Positions 33,357-42,172 of a stretch of 64,000 nt of DNA are shown piece after piece. A model generated the notes under the pieces. The model saw only the letters and a program-made list of their open reading frames with translations, was not told the DNA's origin and did not search any database. Made by a program: the position numbers and the translations under genes. The stretch is from Fredinandcohnia onubensis (lineage in GTDB: Bacteria; Bacillota; Bacilli; Bacillales; Bacillaceae_L), in the NCBI RefSeq assembly GCF_031181385.1, contig NZ_JAPSKV010000001.1, forward strand, positions 620,001 through 684,000, given 5' to 3'. Numbering within the stretch: position 1 is the stretch's first letter; every line of letters starts with the position of its first letter.

Positions 33357-34145
33357 ATGACAGCCTTACTGCAGGTGACTCAAGTATCTAAACAATTCGG
33401 CAGTGATACAAGGGCATTATCGGATGTAACCTTCTCCGTAAATGAGGGAGAGTTTGTTTCAATCATTGGTCCATCTGGAGCAGGGAAATCAACTCTCCTT
33501 CGTTGTATCAATCGTATGATCGATGCATCGAGCGGAGAAATCATGTTTGATAATCAAAATGTAATGAAATTAAAGAAGAAAGAGTTAAAAGTCGTTCGAA
33601 CACAGATTGGAATGATATTCCAACATTATAATTTGGTTAATCGTTTGAGTGTAATAGAAAATACGCTTCATGGTAAACTAGGGAAAAAATCAACAATCGC
33701 AGGTGTTCTGGGCCTTTACACCCAAGAAGAGAAGGAGCAAGCGAATCATATTCTATCCGTACTCGGGCTTGAGGATTTTATTTACAGGCGTGCAGATCAG
33801 TTAAGCGGCGGTCAAAAGCAGCGAGTCGGCATTGCTCGTGCTTTGATTCAAAATCCTAAAATGATGCTCTGTGATGAGCCTATTGCATCTCTTGATCCTA
33901 ACTCAGCAAAGACAATTATGGATCATTTGAAAAATATATCAACAACAATGGGTATTACCGTTCTTGTCAACCTCCACCAAGTAGATGTCGCGTTAAAGTA
34001 TTCTGATAAGATTATTGGGATTAACAGCGGCAAAGTTGTTTTTGAAGGTTCTCCTAAAACCATCACAAAAGAAGACATTCAGCTAATTTACGGATCCGAA
34101 GCGGATGAGCTGATTTTTGATTTAGGAGGAATCCATGCAAGCTAA
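33357..34145 (+). CDS. phnC: Phosphonate ABC transporter ATPase
   Basis: A 262-aa importer ATPase. Walker A GPSGAGKST, Q-loop MIFQHYNLVNR, signature LSGGQKQRVGIARAL, Walker B MLCDEPIASLDP and H-loop NLHQVD are all present. The ATG at 33357 follows AAGGAGAGG; a frame from 33336 lacks one. It overlaps the first phnE by 11 bases. Confidence 0.95.
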   Translation: MTALLQVTQVSKQFGSDTRALSDVTFSVNEGEFVSIIGPSGAGKSTLLRCINRMIDASSGEIMFDNQNVMKLKKKELKVVRTQIGMIFQHYNLVNRLSVIENTLHGKLGKKSTIAGVLGLYTQEEKEQANHILSVLGLEDFIYRRADQLSGGQKQRVGIARALIQNPKMMLCDEPIASLDPNSAKTIMDHLKNISTTMGITVLVNLHQVDVALKYSDKIIGINSGKVVFEGSPKTITKEDIQLIYGSEADELIFDLGGIHAS

Positions 34146-34920
34146 TTACTTTGCGAAAAGAAGACGAAATTCAATCTCATTTATCTTGATATTAAGTATC
34201 GTCACATTCTTGGCTATTTTGATTACGGAGTACAATATCGTAAAAGGCTTCACGTCACTTCCGAAGGCAATGGAGTGGGCATTAGGAAATTTTTATCCAA
34301 CAATTGATTCTTTGTCAAAACTACCGGATATTCTAGACAAGCTAGTCGAAACAATTCTCGTTTCCGTTGCTGCTACAACTGTAGGTGCAGTATTTGCCAT
34401 TCTGTTTGCGATAATGGGCTCAAATACCACAAAAGTGAATGGCTTTTTTGGTAGCATAAGTCGGGGAGTTGCTACCATTTTTCGTAATATTGATGTGGCT
34501 GCATGGGCAATGATTCTCCTCTTTTCATTTGGACAAAGCTCATTGACCGGATATTTTGCCTTGTTTTTTGGGTCGTTCGGATTTTTAACGAGGGCATTTG
34601 TTGAAACAATCGATGAGGTTAGCGGAGGTTCAGTAGAAGCGTTACGTGCAACTGGGGCTAGTTATTTTTCAATTATTTTTCAATCTGTGATACCTTCAAG
34701 CCTACCACAAATGATTAGCTGGGTATTGTTTATGATTGAGACGAATATCCGAAGTGCTACATTGATTGGCTTATTAACTGGTTCAGGAATCGGATTTACG
34801 TTTAATTTGTATTATAAAAGCTTGAACTATGATATTGCATCTTTAGTAGTAATTGTAATTGCGATTGCGATTCTATCAATTGAAACCATCTCAAATTATG
34901 TAAGGAGGGTGATTCTGTAA
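34135..34920 (+). CDS. phnE: Phosphonate ABC transporter permease 1
   Basis: A 261-aa permease with about six membrane segments and the EAA loop EALRATGASYFSIIFQSVIP. It overlaps phnC (11 bp) and the second permease (one base). PhnE proteins in Bacilli often occur as two adjacent, unlike copies that probably form a heterodimer. Confidence 0.93.
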   Translation: MQANYFAKRRRNSISFILILSIVTFLAILITEYNIVKGFTSLPKAMEWALGNFYPTIDSLSKLPDILDKLVETILVSVAATTVGAVFAILFAIMGSNTTKVNGFFGSISRGVATIFRNIDVAAWAMILLFSFGQSSLTGYFALFFGSFGFLTRAFVETIDEVSGGSVEALRATGASYFSIIFQSVIPSSLPQMISWVLFMIETNIRSATLIGLLTGSGIGFTFNLYYKSLNYDIASLVVIVIAIAILSIETISNYVRRVIL

Positions 34921-35792
34921 TGGAGATTAATGAACAGATAAAGAAAGTATCGACAGCGTCTAAAGGTCTACATAGCGCTTACCCTCGCAAACAAATTAAA
35001 ATTAAATCAATGACGAAATCAGCAATTGTGACGAGGATGACGCTTTTGGTGCTTTCTCTATTAACGGTATATGCATTTTTTAGTTTTGATTATAAGGAAC
35101 TAGATTTTATACAGGCAGTTCAAGATACGCTAGTGAATTTGAAATCAATGTTTTTGGAGCCGCATTTTAACCATTTCACCTTTACACATGCATTCTATCA
35201 AGTTTTTGTGACTCTTGGCTTAGCCTTTCTAACAACATTATTCGGTGCGATTATTGCTGTATTTTTAGGCTTGCTTGCTGCAGAAAATTTAACCTCTAAA
35301 CGAGTATCTTCGGTAATTAAGAGTGCAGTAGCAATTATTCGCTCAATTCCGACCGTTTTATGGGTTTTAATATTTGCGGTTGCAGCTGGCCTCGGTAGTG
35401 TAGCAGCAGTCATTGGTATGACGTTTCATTCCGTCAGTTACTTAGTTAAAGCTTACTCGGAGTCGTTTGAGGAACTGGATAAAGGAGTAATTGAAGCCCT
35501 TCAAGCAAGTGGAGCAAGTTGGTGGCAGATTATTTTCCAAGCTGTAATCCCATCCTCCCTCACGTATATGATTTCCTGGACCTTCCTGCGTTTTGAAATT
35601 AACTTCGCCGTCGCCGTTGCCATGGGAGCCGCAGCAGGAGCAGGAGGAATCGGATTTGACATGTTTATGGCAAGCAATTTTTATCTTGATATAAGAGAAA
35701 TTGGAACAATTACTTACTTCATCCTAGCGGTTGCTATCCTTCTAGAAGTGATTGCAACAAGGTTTAAAAAGCAATTGAAGGTAGGGAGCTAG
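34920..35792 (+). CDS. phnE: Phosphonate ABC transporter permease 2
   Basis: A 290-aa permease, second PhnE, with a longer basic cytoplasmic N-terminus and the EAA loop EALQASGASWWQIIFQAVIP. It closes the phn cluster and ends five bases before a strong terminator. Confidence 0.93.
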   Translation: MEINEQIKKVSTASKGLHSAYPRKQIKIKSMTKSAIVTRMTLLVLSLLTVYAFFSFDYKELDFIQAVQDTLVNLKSMFLEPHFNHFTFTHAFYQVFVTLGLAFLTTLFGAIIAVFLGLLAAENLTSKRVSSVIKSAVAIIRSIPTVLWVLIFAVAAGLGSVAAVIGMTFHSVSYLVKAYSESFEELDKGVIEALQASGASWWQIIFQAVIPSSLTYMISWTFLRFEINFAVAVAMGAAAGAGGIGFDMFMASNFYLDIREIGTITYFILAVAILLEVIATRFKKQLKVGS

Positions 35793-35796
35793 AATA

Positions 35797-35830
35797 AAAG
35801 CATGCAGAGGAGTATCTGCATGCTTTCTTT
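35797..35830 (+). terminator. Terminator of the phn cluster
   Basis: A 12-bp perfect stem (35797-35808 with 35815-35826) with loop GGAGTA is followed by TTTCTTTTA. Confidence 0.9.
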
Positions 35831-35897
35831 TAGCTGTGTGAGGTTAAAGACAGTGTAAAGCTAGATTAAAAGTTGGAAAATATGGAGGAACTCTTAA

Positions 35898-36781
35898 GTG
35901 GGATCAATTATAAGGAAAATAGGCGTTATTAATAGTATCTTGATAGTAATCCTTTTGTTTTTATGGTTGAGTTTGTTTTTTATTCATGGTTTAGCAGGTG
36001 CCTATGCATGGGCGTTACTTAAAATGATTTTACCGTTTTTCGGTATGCTTGGGGTCCTCATCCATCTTTTTCTAATTATCTTTTTTATCGTAAAAAAGAA
36101 AAAGCTCAGTAAAGTAGTAATGAATTTTATGGTAAGTGTAGTATTTGCTTTTCCGATACTTATGACATTGAATATTATCCCTTTTGCCTACCCTGTTAAT
36201 ATTCAACGTGTAAGCCCATCGATTACTGTAAATTGGCCAATGGCTGAACAAACAGTTGTCGGATGGGGTGGTGATACGACTAAAGATAATTTACCTCATG
36301 TTATATGGTCTTCGGAAAGATGGGCATACGATTTAGTAATGGAGCCATATGATATTGGAAGTAAAAAGAACGAGGATTACGGGATATGGAACAAAGAGGT
36401 TTATTCTCCTGTGTCTGGTACGGTAGTTGCTGCTAATGATGATGAAGCAGACATCGAACCGGGTACAGAAGAATTTATCTCGATGGAAGGTAACTATGTT
36501 ATATTAAAATCGATGAAACAGGGACATATTTGTTACTAAATCATTTAAAGAAGGATAGTGTATCTGTGAAAGTAGGGGAGCGTGTAAACCCGGGAGATTT
36601 AATTGGACGAGTAGGGAATAGCGGATCCACCTCAGAACCTCATTTACATATTCATCATCAAAGACAAGCCCCAACAAAAGTGATCTACCCTATTCTAGCA
36701 GAAGGCCTTTCCTTGTTTTTTGAAGGGATTAACGGTGATAAAATGCCGAAAAAAGGTGACATTATAAGCCCAGGTAAATAA
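35898..36781 (+). pseudogene. M23 family metallopeptidase, frameshifted
   Basis: A membrane-anchored M23 endopeptidase split by one frameshift. Frame 1 (35898-36539, GTG start, RBS GGAGGA) carries three N-terminal membrane segments, the catalytic-domain start RWAYDLVM and EGNYVILKSMKQG, then ends in an out-of-frame HICY. Frame 2 (to 36781) continues as TYLLLNHLKKDS, GDLIGRVGNSGSTSEPHLH and the HxH zinc motif. One base appears deleted in CAGGGACA near 36520-36525; restoring it gives QGTYLLLNHLKK, the expected family text. Either a recent pseudogene or a sequencing error. Confidence 0.85.
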
Positions 36782-36803
36782 AGGACTGTAACACTTAAAA
36801 GAG

Positions 36804-36831
36804 GCCGGAATCTCAAAGGGAGTATTCCGGC
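36804..36831. terminator. Hairpin between convergent genes
   Basis: GCCGGAAT (36804-36811) pairs with ATTCCGGC (36824-36831). It separates the convergent M23 and serine hydrolase genes. T runs are weak. Confidence 0.6.
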
Positions 36832-36839
36832 TGATATAT

Positions 36840-38282
36840 TTAAGCGATTTTCTTTCTTTTACTAGAGACAAGGAGAAGGCTCCCGTTTGCAAACAATAAT
36901 ACGGATAATAATACGGTGAGTAGAGCGATATCAGGTGCAAATAATTTAATCGTATGCCAAGGTGATGATGAGAAATACATTAATGATGGAATTAAAATGA
37001 TGGCCAGTAATATCAATATCATTCCAATAACTATAGTCATACGGCGATATCTTTTTCCTTTACTAGATTTTATTTTTACTAGTAGTCGAATAGTGGTTGC
37101 GGCAAGAATCAATAGTAAAAGGGATATAACTACTTGAACAGTTGGCTTAAAAGGTTCTACATTAGTTGGTTCTTCGCCATTCATAATTGAAATAATCCCA
37201 TTCCTGAAATGGATGAGGGCAGCTTCTTCTAAAATATGTTCCTTATTTGTTAGAATAACGCCTCCCAAATTATCTTTAGGATAGAAGAAGATATCTGTCC
37301 GAGAGTCGGGAGTTGATCCGGAATGCCATATCATTTCTTTGTCCGACCCAGGGGCTGTAATTCTCCATCCAAAGCCATAATACCTCGTTTCACCCGTTTG
37401 CACATGGGGTGAAAAGGATAAATCTAAAAGATCTTCATTCACAAGCTTTTCTTCATTTCGTTCAATCAGAGCCATCAGATAGTGTTCCATGTCATTTGAA
37501 CTTGCTGTAATGTATCCGTACGGTGCACCTCCATTGTCATACGGTACTTTACTTTTAACAGGGAACCCAAACCATGATTGATACCCTGGTTGATACCCTC
37601 GTTCGTATGCTCTTTCCATGTCGGCAGCAGTATGATTCATCCCTAAGGTTTTAAAGACTTGCTCATCCATAAAGTCTGCATAAGACTTTCCGGAAACTGT
37701 TTCAATTAATGCTGCAAGAATAGAGTAATTTGCATTGCTGTATTGGTGTAGAGTTCCTGGAGTTTTAGTTAGTTTAGTGTCTGAGAGCAATTGTATATTC
37801 GTTTGGATTGCATCACTCTTATCGGATCCTAAATCCGATATAGCCAAGCCGTCATACGTACTAATGCCACTTGTTTGAATTAGTAGTTGCTTAATCGTTA
37901 TTTCGTTCGAAGCCTCTTCATCTTTTAAAGCAAAAGAGGGGAGGTACTTTTTAATCGGATCATCCAGTTCAATCAACCCTTTTTCTACGAGTTTAAGAAC
38001 TGCAAGTGCCGTAAACGACTTACTGATTGAACCTAATAAAAATGGGGTGTCTTGAGTTACTTCTATTTTATCTCCACCTGTAGTACCAAATGATTCCGAA
38101 TAAATAACTCTATCATTTTCAACAATGGAAATGGCAGCACCCGGGATGCGTTGCTCTTCAACGTAGTTCTGAATATAAGAATGCAACTCTGAATATAACG
38201 CATCCTGAGCTGATATATGTGATGTTGGAAACAAGAATAAGAATGATATCGTAAGAATTAAGTAATATGGTACTCTTTTCAC
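36840..38282 (-). CDS. Class C beta-lactamase-like serine hydrolase (CubicO type)
   Basis: A 480-aa secreted, membrane-anchored serine hydrolase. A signal peptide (about 1-25) is followed by a beta-lactamase/transpeptidase-like domain with SxxK in GSISKSF near residue 86, YSN in HQYSNANYS, and HSGST as the KTG-equivalent. Three C-terminal membrane segments anchor it. It may be a D-Ala-D-Ala peptidase, esterase or envelope-remodelling enzyme; a true beta-lactamase is less likely. RBS AGGAGGT lies at the minus-strand start. Confidence 0.87.
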   Translation of the reverse strand: MKRVPYYLILTISFLFLFPTSHISAQDALYSELHSYIQNYVEEQRIPGAAISIVENDRVIYSESFGTTGGDKIEVTQDTPFLLGSISKSFTALAVLKLVEKGLIELDDPIKKYLPSFALKDEEASNEITIKQLLIQTSGISTYDGLAISDLGSDKSDAIQTNIQLLSDTKLTKTPGTLHQYSNANYSILAALIETVSGKSYADFMDEQVFKTLGMNHTAADMERAYERGYQPGYQSWFGFPVKSKVPYDNGGAPYGYITASSNDMEHYLMALIERNEEKLVNEDLLDLSFSPHVQTGETRYYGFGWRITAPGSDKEMIWHSGSTPDSRTDIFFYPKDNLGGVILTNKEHILEEAALIHFRNGIISIMNGEEPTNVEPFKPTVQVVISLLLLILAATTIRLLVKIKSSKGKRYRRMTIVIGMILILLAIILIPSLMYFSSSPWHTIKLFAPDIALLTVLLSVLLFANGSLLLVSSKRKKIA

Positions 38283-38564
38283 TTTACAGACCTCCTTCTG
38301 AACGAGATAAAGTCGCTAAAACAAATAATTCTAAATACCAATTAGTCAAACTTGTTCTGTTCATATCCTTACTTTAATTCGAGTAAATACTTCATACAAG
38401 TGTATGGGTGTAAAGAATATGTAAAGATTGATTTATAGCCTGATAGTCCAAGAAGGAATTTGAGTTGTTTTGTGGAATATAATCATTAATATAGATTTCC
38501 AAAGTATTCTTAATACCAGGAATAAAGGTGAAATACGATGGAGAGTATGTAGGAAGGTGAAAAT

Positions 38565-39107
38565 GTGGTTGATACTAGAAGTGAGTTTTGGGAATGGATT
38601 AAAGCCCTTTTTATTGCACTCTTAATAGCTTTTATTATTCGTGTGTTTTTCCTTACACCTGCTATTGTTGAAGGCGCGTCAATGCAGCCTACTTTGCAAG
38701 ACCAAAATCGAATGATTGTTACAAAAATTGGTGAACCGAAAAGATTTGATGTTGTCGTATTTCATGCAACTGAGGAAAAAGACTATATTAAAAGAGTTAT
38801 CGGTTTGCCAGGAGATCGCATTGAGTATAAAGATGATACATTGTACATTAATGGAAAACCATACGATGAGCCCTATTTAGACCGTAGTAAACAAGAGCTA
38901 ATCGATGGCCCATTAACAAATTCATTCACATTACGGGAAACTCCAGTGGGGAGTGATGTAGTTCCTGAAGGACATTTGTTTGTTATGGGGGATAACCGTC
39001 GAAATAGTATGGACAGTCGTCACATTGGGGCGATTCCAATAGATAGTGTAGTTGGAACTACGAACCTTGTAGTCTGGCCAATCAAAGAGATAAAAATACT
39101 TGATTAA
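38565..39107 (+). CDS. lepB: Type I signal peptidase
   Basis: A 180-aa Sip-type signal peptidase. One N-terminal membrane anchor (about 12-30) is followed by box B with the catalytic Ser39 in EGASMQPTL, and box D with Lys76 in DYIKRVIGLPGD. Box E is MGDNRRNSMDSRHIG. It cleaves signal peptides outside the membrane. The GTG start has GGAAGGTG upstream. It stands alone and ends at a terminator. Confidence 0.94.
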   Translation: MVDTRSEFWEWIKALFIALLIAFIIRVFFLTPAIVEGASMQPTLQDQNRMIVTKIGEPKRFDVVVFHATEEKDYIKRVIGLPGDRIEYKDDTLYINGKPYDEPYLDRSKQELIDGPLTNSFTLRETPVGSDVVPEGHLFVMGDNRRNSMDSRHIGAIPIDSVVGTTNLVVWPIKEIKILD

Positions 39108-39115
39108 GTTACTAT

Positions 39116-39143
39116 AAAAGGTGCGCTCATTAGCACCTTTTTT
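39116..39143 (+). terminator. Rho-independent terminator
   Basis: AAAAGGTGC (39116-39124) pairs with GCACCTTTT (39133-39141), followed by T. Confidence 0.88.
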
Positions 39144-39222
39144 ATATGGAGTTCCAGTATTTTGAAACTTTCTCTTTTTAATATCGTATACACTTGTAAG
39201 ATGAACTAAAGGGATGGTCTTG

Positions 39223-39312
39223 ATGGAAGCGATCTATACAATTCTTGAGAATATATTTGGTGCCATTGCTCATGTTTTGGATAAAAGGAAAAAAGGTAAA
39301 AAAAGAACGTAA
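39223..39312 (+). CDS. Candidate 29-aa amphipathic small protein
   Basis: The ORF reads MEAIYTILENIFGAIAHVLD followed by a lysine/arginine tail (KRKKGKKRT). It is an amphipathic helix with a basic end, like small membrane-associated peptides. AAGGGA lies 9-10 bases upstream. It is 23 bp before another small membrane protein gene and may be its operon partner. No homologue can be named. Confidence 0.45.
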   Translation: MEAIYTILENIFGAIAHVLDKRKKGKKRT

Positions 39313-39335
39313 TTTAACGGAACGGGGTGAAATAA

Positions 39336-39545
39336 ATGATAGCTAAAATTAAAGCATTACCTGAGAAAAAGGCATTTATGATTGGCATTTCTATTATCGT
39401 AATCAGTCCATTATTATTATTTCTATTTTCACTTTTAGTCCCAATTGGTAATTGGATGACGATGATTATCCAAGGGATTATCTGGGGGATTGCTACCTTA
39501 TTTGTATTAAGTGCTGCTGATAAAAGGGATTCACGAGTGAAGTAA
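39336..39545 (+). CDS. Small two-TM membrane protein
   Basis: A 69-aa protein with two hydrophobic segments (about 13-34 and 40-60) and charged ends. RBS ACGGGGTG lies 8 bases before the ATG. Function unknown. It is probably translated with the preceding 29-aa ORF. Confidence 0.62.
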   Translation: MIAKIKALPEKKAFMIGISIIVISPLLLFLFSLLVPIGNWMTMIIQGIIWGIATLFVLSAADKRDSRVK

Positions 39546-39670
39546 GCCTGAAATGATTGGGCTTTGCCTTAAGCTTCCGATAAACTTTATGTTATCTGTA
39601 CACTACATTTACTTGGCTTTAATATTCAGATGATATGATTGGTTTATCAACGAATGAGGAGGCATTATAA

Positions 39671-40468
39671 ATGAATGTGCGTGCACTATTTATTGATATG
39701 GATGGTACATTACTAACCGCTTCAAACAACATTTCCCAACGAAATTTAGAAGCCATTTATAGGCTGATTAATCAAGGAGTAAAGGTTTTTCTAGCGACTG
39801 GTCGACACTATGAAGTAACTGCGCCCTACCATAAAGAAATCGGATTACGAACACCAATGATCTGTTTGAATGGCGCTTCTATTCATGATGCATTGACGGG
39901 AAAAGCGTTACAAATGAGAACCGTCAGCATAAATGAAGAGCGATTTCATCATCTGACCGCTGAAAGATCTTGTAATGTTATCGTTCATACAGCAAATGGG
40001 CTTTATTGTAAGGAAACAGATGAAGAAATCGATTATTGGACAAAAGTGGGGCAAACTCCACCAAAATATATTGGAGACCTAAGACATGCTCAATATCAAG
40101 ATGTCCTTAAATATAGTGTTCGAACAGGTACAGCAAGTCCAGAATTATCGAATGTATTTAAAAAGGAAGCAGAAGTCATTGATTGGAATGATGGGTTTGA
40201 GTTAGTTGCTCCTAATGTTTCGAAATGGTCTGCTATAAAAAGCTTAATTCATGCATATCGAATTAACCCAAAAGAAGTCGTAGCCATAGGTGATGGACCA
40301 AATGATATCGAAATGCTTCGTCATGTCGGTACTGGTGTGGCAATGGGGAATGCGGATCATGATGTAAAAGCAGCAGCTGATTTTGTTACAGGGCACCACC
40401 AAAATGATGGATTAGCTCAGTTCATAGAACGCTATCTATGTATACCATATGAGCCGTATGCCTTGTAA
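39671..40468 (+). CDS. Cof-type HAD-IIB phosphatase
   Basis: A 265-aa HAD-superfamily hydrolase. Motif I is FIDMDGTLLTAS, motif II LATGR, motif III the lysine in SKWSAIKSL, and motif IV AIGDGPNDIEML. The long cap between motifs II and III makes it subtype IIB (Cof/YkrA-like). Such enzymes dephosphorylate sugar phosphates, FMN or pyridoxal phosphate; the substrate is not known. RBS TGAGGAGG. Confidence 0.9.
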   Translation: MNVRALFIDMDGTLLTASNNISQRNLEAIYRLINQGVKVFLATGRHYEVTAPYHKEIGLRTPMICLNGASIHDALTGKALQMRTVSINEERFHHLTAERSCNVIVHTANGLYCKETDEEIDYWTKVGQTPPKYIGDLRHAQYQDVLKYSVRTGTASPELSNVFKKEAEVIDWNDGFELVAPNVSKWSAIKSLIHAYRINPKEVVAIGDGPNDIEMLRHVGTGVAMGNADHDVKAAADFVTGHHQNDGLAQFIERYLCIPYEPYAL

Positions 40469-40532
40469 CGTAAGCTGAATGGTAAGTGATTAATTTCGTG
40501 AATGAAGAAAACTTAATACACAATACATTCGA

Positions 40533-40563
40533 CCATATAAATGCTTTTATTATATGGCTTTTT
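40533..40563. terminator. Hairpin between convergent genes
   Basis: CCATATAA (40533-40540) pairs with TTATATGG (40550-40557), followed by CTTTTT. It ends the HAD gene and perhaps the convergent LysE gene. Confidence 0.7.
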
Positions 40564-40589
40564 CATCTCTATTAAACTCAAATGAGTTC

Positions 40590-41192
40590 TCACACCAACC
40601 CAATTAATAGATAAATAGCTGTCCCCCAAATAAAGATGGCAGAGCATTTATTGAACATCTTCATTAATACACCTGTACCATCTAATTTTTTCATAACCGC
40701 ACCTGCTAGCATTAACCCAAAGAACCATATCCAAGATACGAGAATACAAGTAACGGTAAATAGCATTTGTTCCGTTCCAACATATTTTAACGCACTTGTC
40801 CCAATCACCCCGACGATATCTAAAATGGCATGCGGATTTAACAATGAAACGGATAAAGCAAAGATGATTTGTTGACGGATGGGCAATGCTTTATTCGTTT
40901 CATTTGCTGTCGGTGCAGACCGCCAAATCGCATATCCCATATAAAGTAAAAACAATATCCCAGCACTCATCAGACTAATCCGCAGCCATTCAAATTGGAG
41001 AACGATAGCGGATAAACCAAACACAGCTAAAAGGATTAACAGAGTATCGCACAATCCAGCTGTAATGGTTGCAGGAAACGCCCTTAGTAGTTTAGGCTGT
41101 GTGGCTCCTTGTGTAAAAACAAATACATTTTGAACACCTAAAGGTAAAATAAGACCGAATGCTAAGATGATCCCATGTAGAATAGCTTCCAT
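40590..41192 (-). CDS. LysE family amino acid exporter
   Basis: A 200-aa exporter with six hydrophobic segments. The family motif PLGVQNVFVFTQGA lies near residue 20, and SLLNPHAILDIVG near 120. LysE/ArgO proteins export basic amino acids. It lies downstream of the MerR gene on the same strand, 42 bp away, so they may be co-transcribed. Confidence 0.9.
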   Translation of the reverse strand: MEAILHGIILAFGLILPLGVQNVFVFTQGATQPKLLRAFPATITAGLCDTLLILLAVFGLSAIVLQFEWLRISLMSAGILFLLYMGYAIWRSAPTANETNKALPIRQQIIFALSVSLLNPHAILDIVGVIGTSALKYVGTEQMLFTVTCILVSWIWFFGLMLAGAVMKKLDGTGVLMKMFNKCSAIFIWGTAIYLLIGLV

Positions 41193-41234
41193 ATCCTCAA
41201 CTCCACTGTTTGAACAAATAGGTTTAGTCCAAAC

Positions 41235-42068
41235 TTATTCTTTATTCTTATTGACATGTACCATAATCTTGGTTACATATTCCTCTTTTTGATTTCTTAC
41301 AACCGTATCGTAAACATACTCTTCAAAAACATGATCTCCTAAGGTTAGATTTAATCGCTCCATTTCTGAAAGAACTCGCTTATATGTTTTATGTATTGTT
41401 TTATCATCACCGATATGATAACCAATAAGGAAATCACCTTTAACAGCTTGGAAATAAGGATATCCTTCCTTGGGATTAGGTTGTTCCATATATAAGTAGC
41501 TATATTTAGCGAATTCTCCCTTTAATACTTGCTCCCGTTTGGTTATACCACCTATAGGGTAGCCTGTGTCAAGTTGGGATTCGTTTAATTCATCAATAAA
41601 TTCAGAGATGACTTCTACAAATTCTTCATCCGATATATTTTCAATGTTTCTACTTAAATAAAGTGTGGCTTCAGGTAAGTGTTCAAGCGTAATTTGGTCA
41701 AAGTTAATTTGGGTGGCCTCTTCCATTAAGGCTATTTTTGCCTCAATCAGCTTTTCCTTCATTTCAATTTCTTGACGCTTTTTCACGATTTCTTCCCTTT
41801 TTTGATACATTAAACGTAAAAAGCTCTCAGGGGATTTATTTTGTGTATATTGTTGAATGTCGTGTAGCGACATATCGAGATCTTTTAATAAATCAATTAC
41901 ATAAAATAACTCCATTTGGTTAATGGAATAAAAACGGTATCCTTTTTCATTTTTATATACGGGAGACAATAGACCAATTTGATCGTAGTAAAAAAGAGTC
42001 TGTTTGTTAACCTTGCAAAGCTTTGCGAATTCACCAGTCGTTAAATACTTTACATTTTTTTCATTCAT
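41235..42068 (-). CDS. MerR family multidrug-type regulator
   Basis: A 277-aa MerR regulator of the BmrR/BltR sort. The N-terminal HTH reads YLTTGEFAKLCKVNKQTLFY and is followed by a coiled-coil dimer helix (about 80-120) and a GyrI-like ligand-binding domain. It diverges from an MFS efflux gene, and the intervening promoter has the 19-bp spacer typical of MerR activation. Together they form a drug-sensing efflux unit like bmrR-bmr. Confidence 0.9.
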   Translation of the reverse strand: MNEKNVKYLTTGEFAKLCKVNKQTLFYYDQIGLLSPVYKNEKGYRFYSINQMELFYVIDLLKDLDMSLHDIQQYTQNKSPESFLRLMYQKREEIVKKRQEIEMKEKLIEAKIALMEEATQINFDQITLEHLPEATLYLSRNIENISDEEFVEVISEFIDELNESQLDTGYPIGGITKREQVLKGEFAKYSYLYMEQPNPKEGYPYFQAVKGDFLIGYHIGDDKTIHKTYKRVLSEMERLNLTLGDHVFEEYVYDTVVRNQKEEYVTKIMVHVNKNKE

Positions 42069-42085
42069 TTTTTACATCACCATCC

Positions 42086-42116
42086 TTGACTATATAGTAA
42101 CTATATACACTACGAT
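42086..42116 (+). promoter_or_regulatory. MerR-type promoter of the efflux gene
   Basis: TTGACT (42086-42091) and TACGAT (42111-42116) are 19 bp apart. The spacer holds the perfect dyad TATATAGT-A-ACTATATA (42092-42108 region). The long spacer and central dyad are hallmarks of promoters that MerR proteins untwist when they bind inducer. Confidence 0.75.
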
Positions 42117-42172
42117 AAAATCTGTAAACAAATGAATGGTCTAATGGTATTTGTTTTGCTAAGGAGTGTGAA

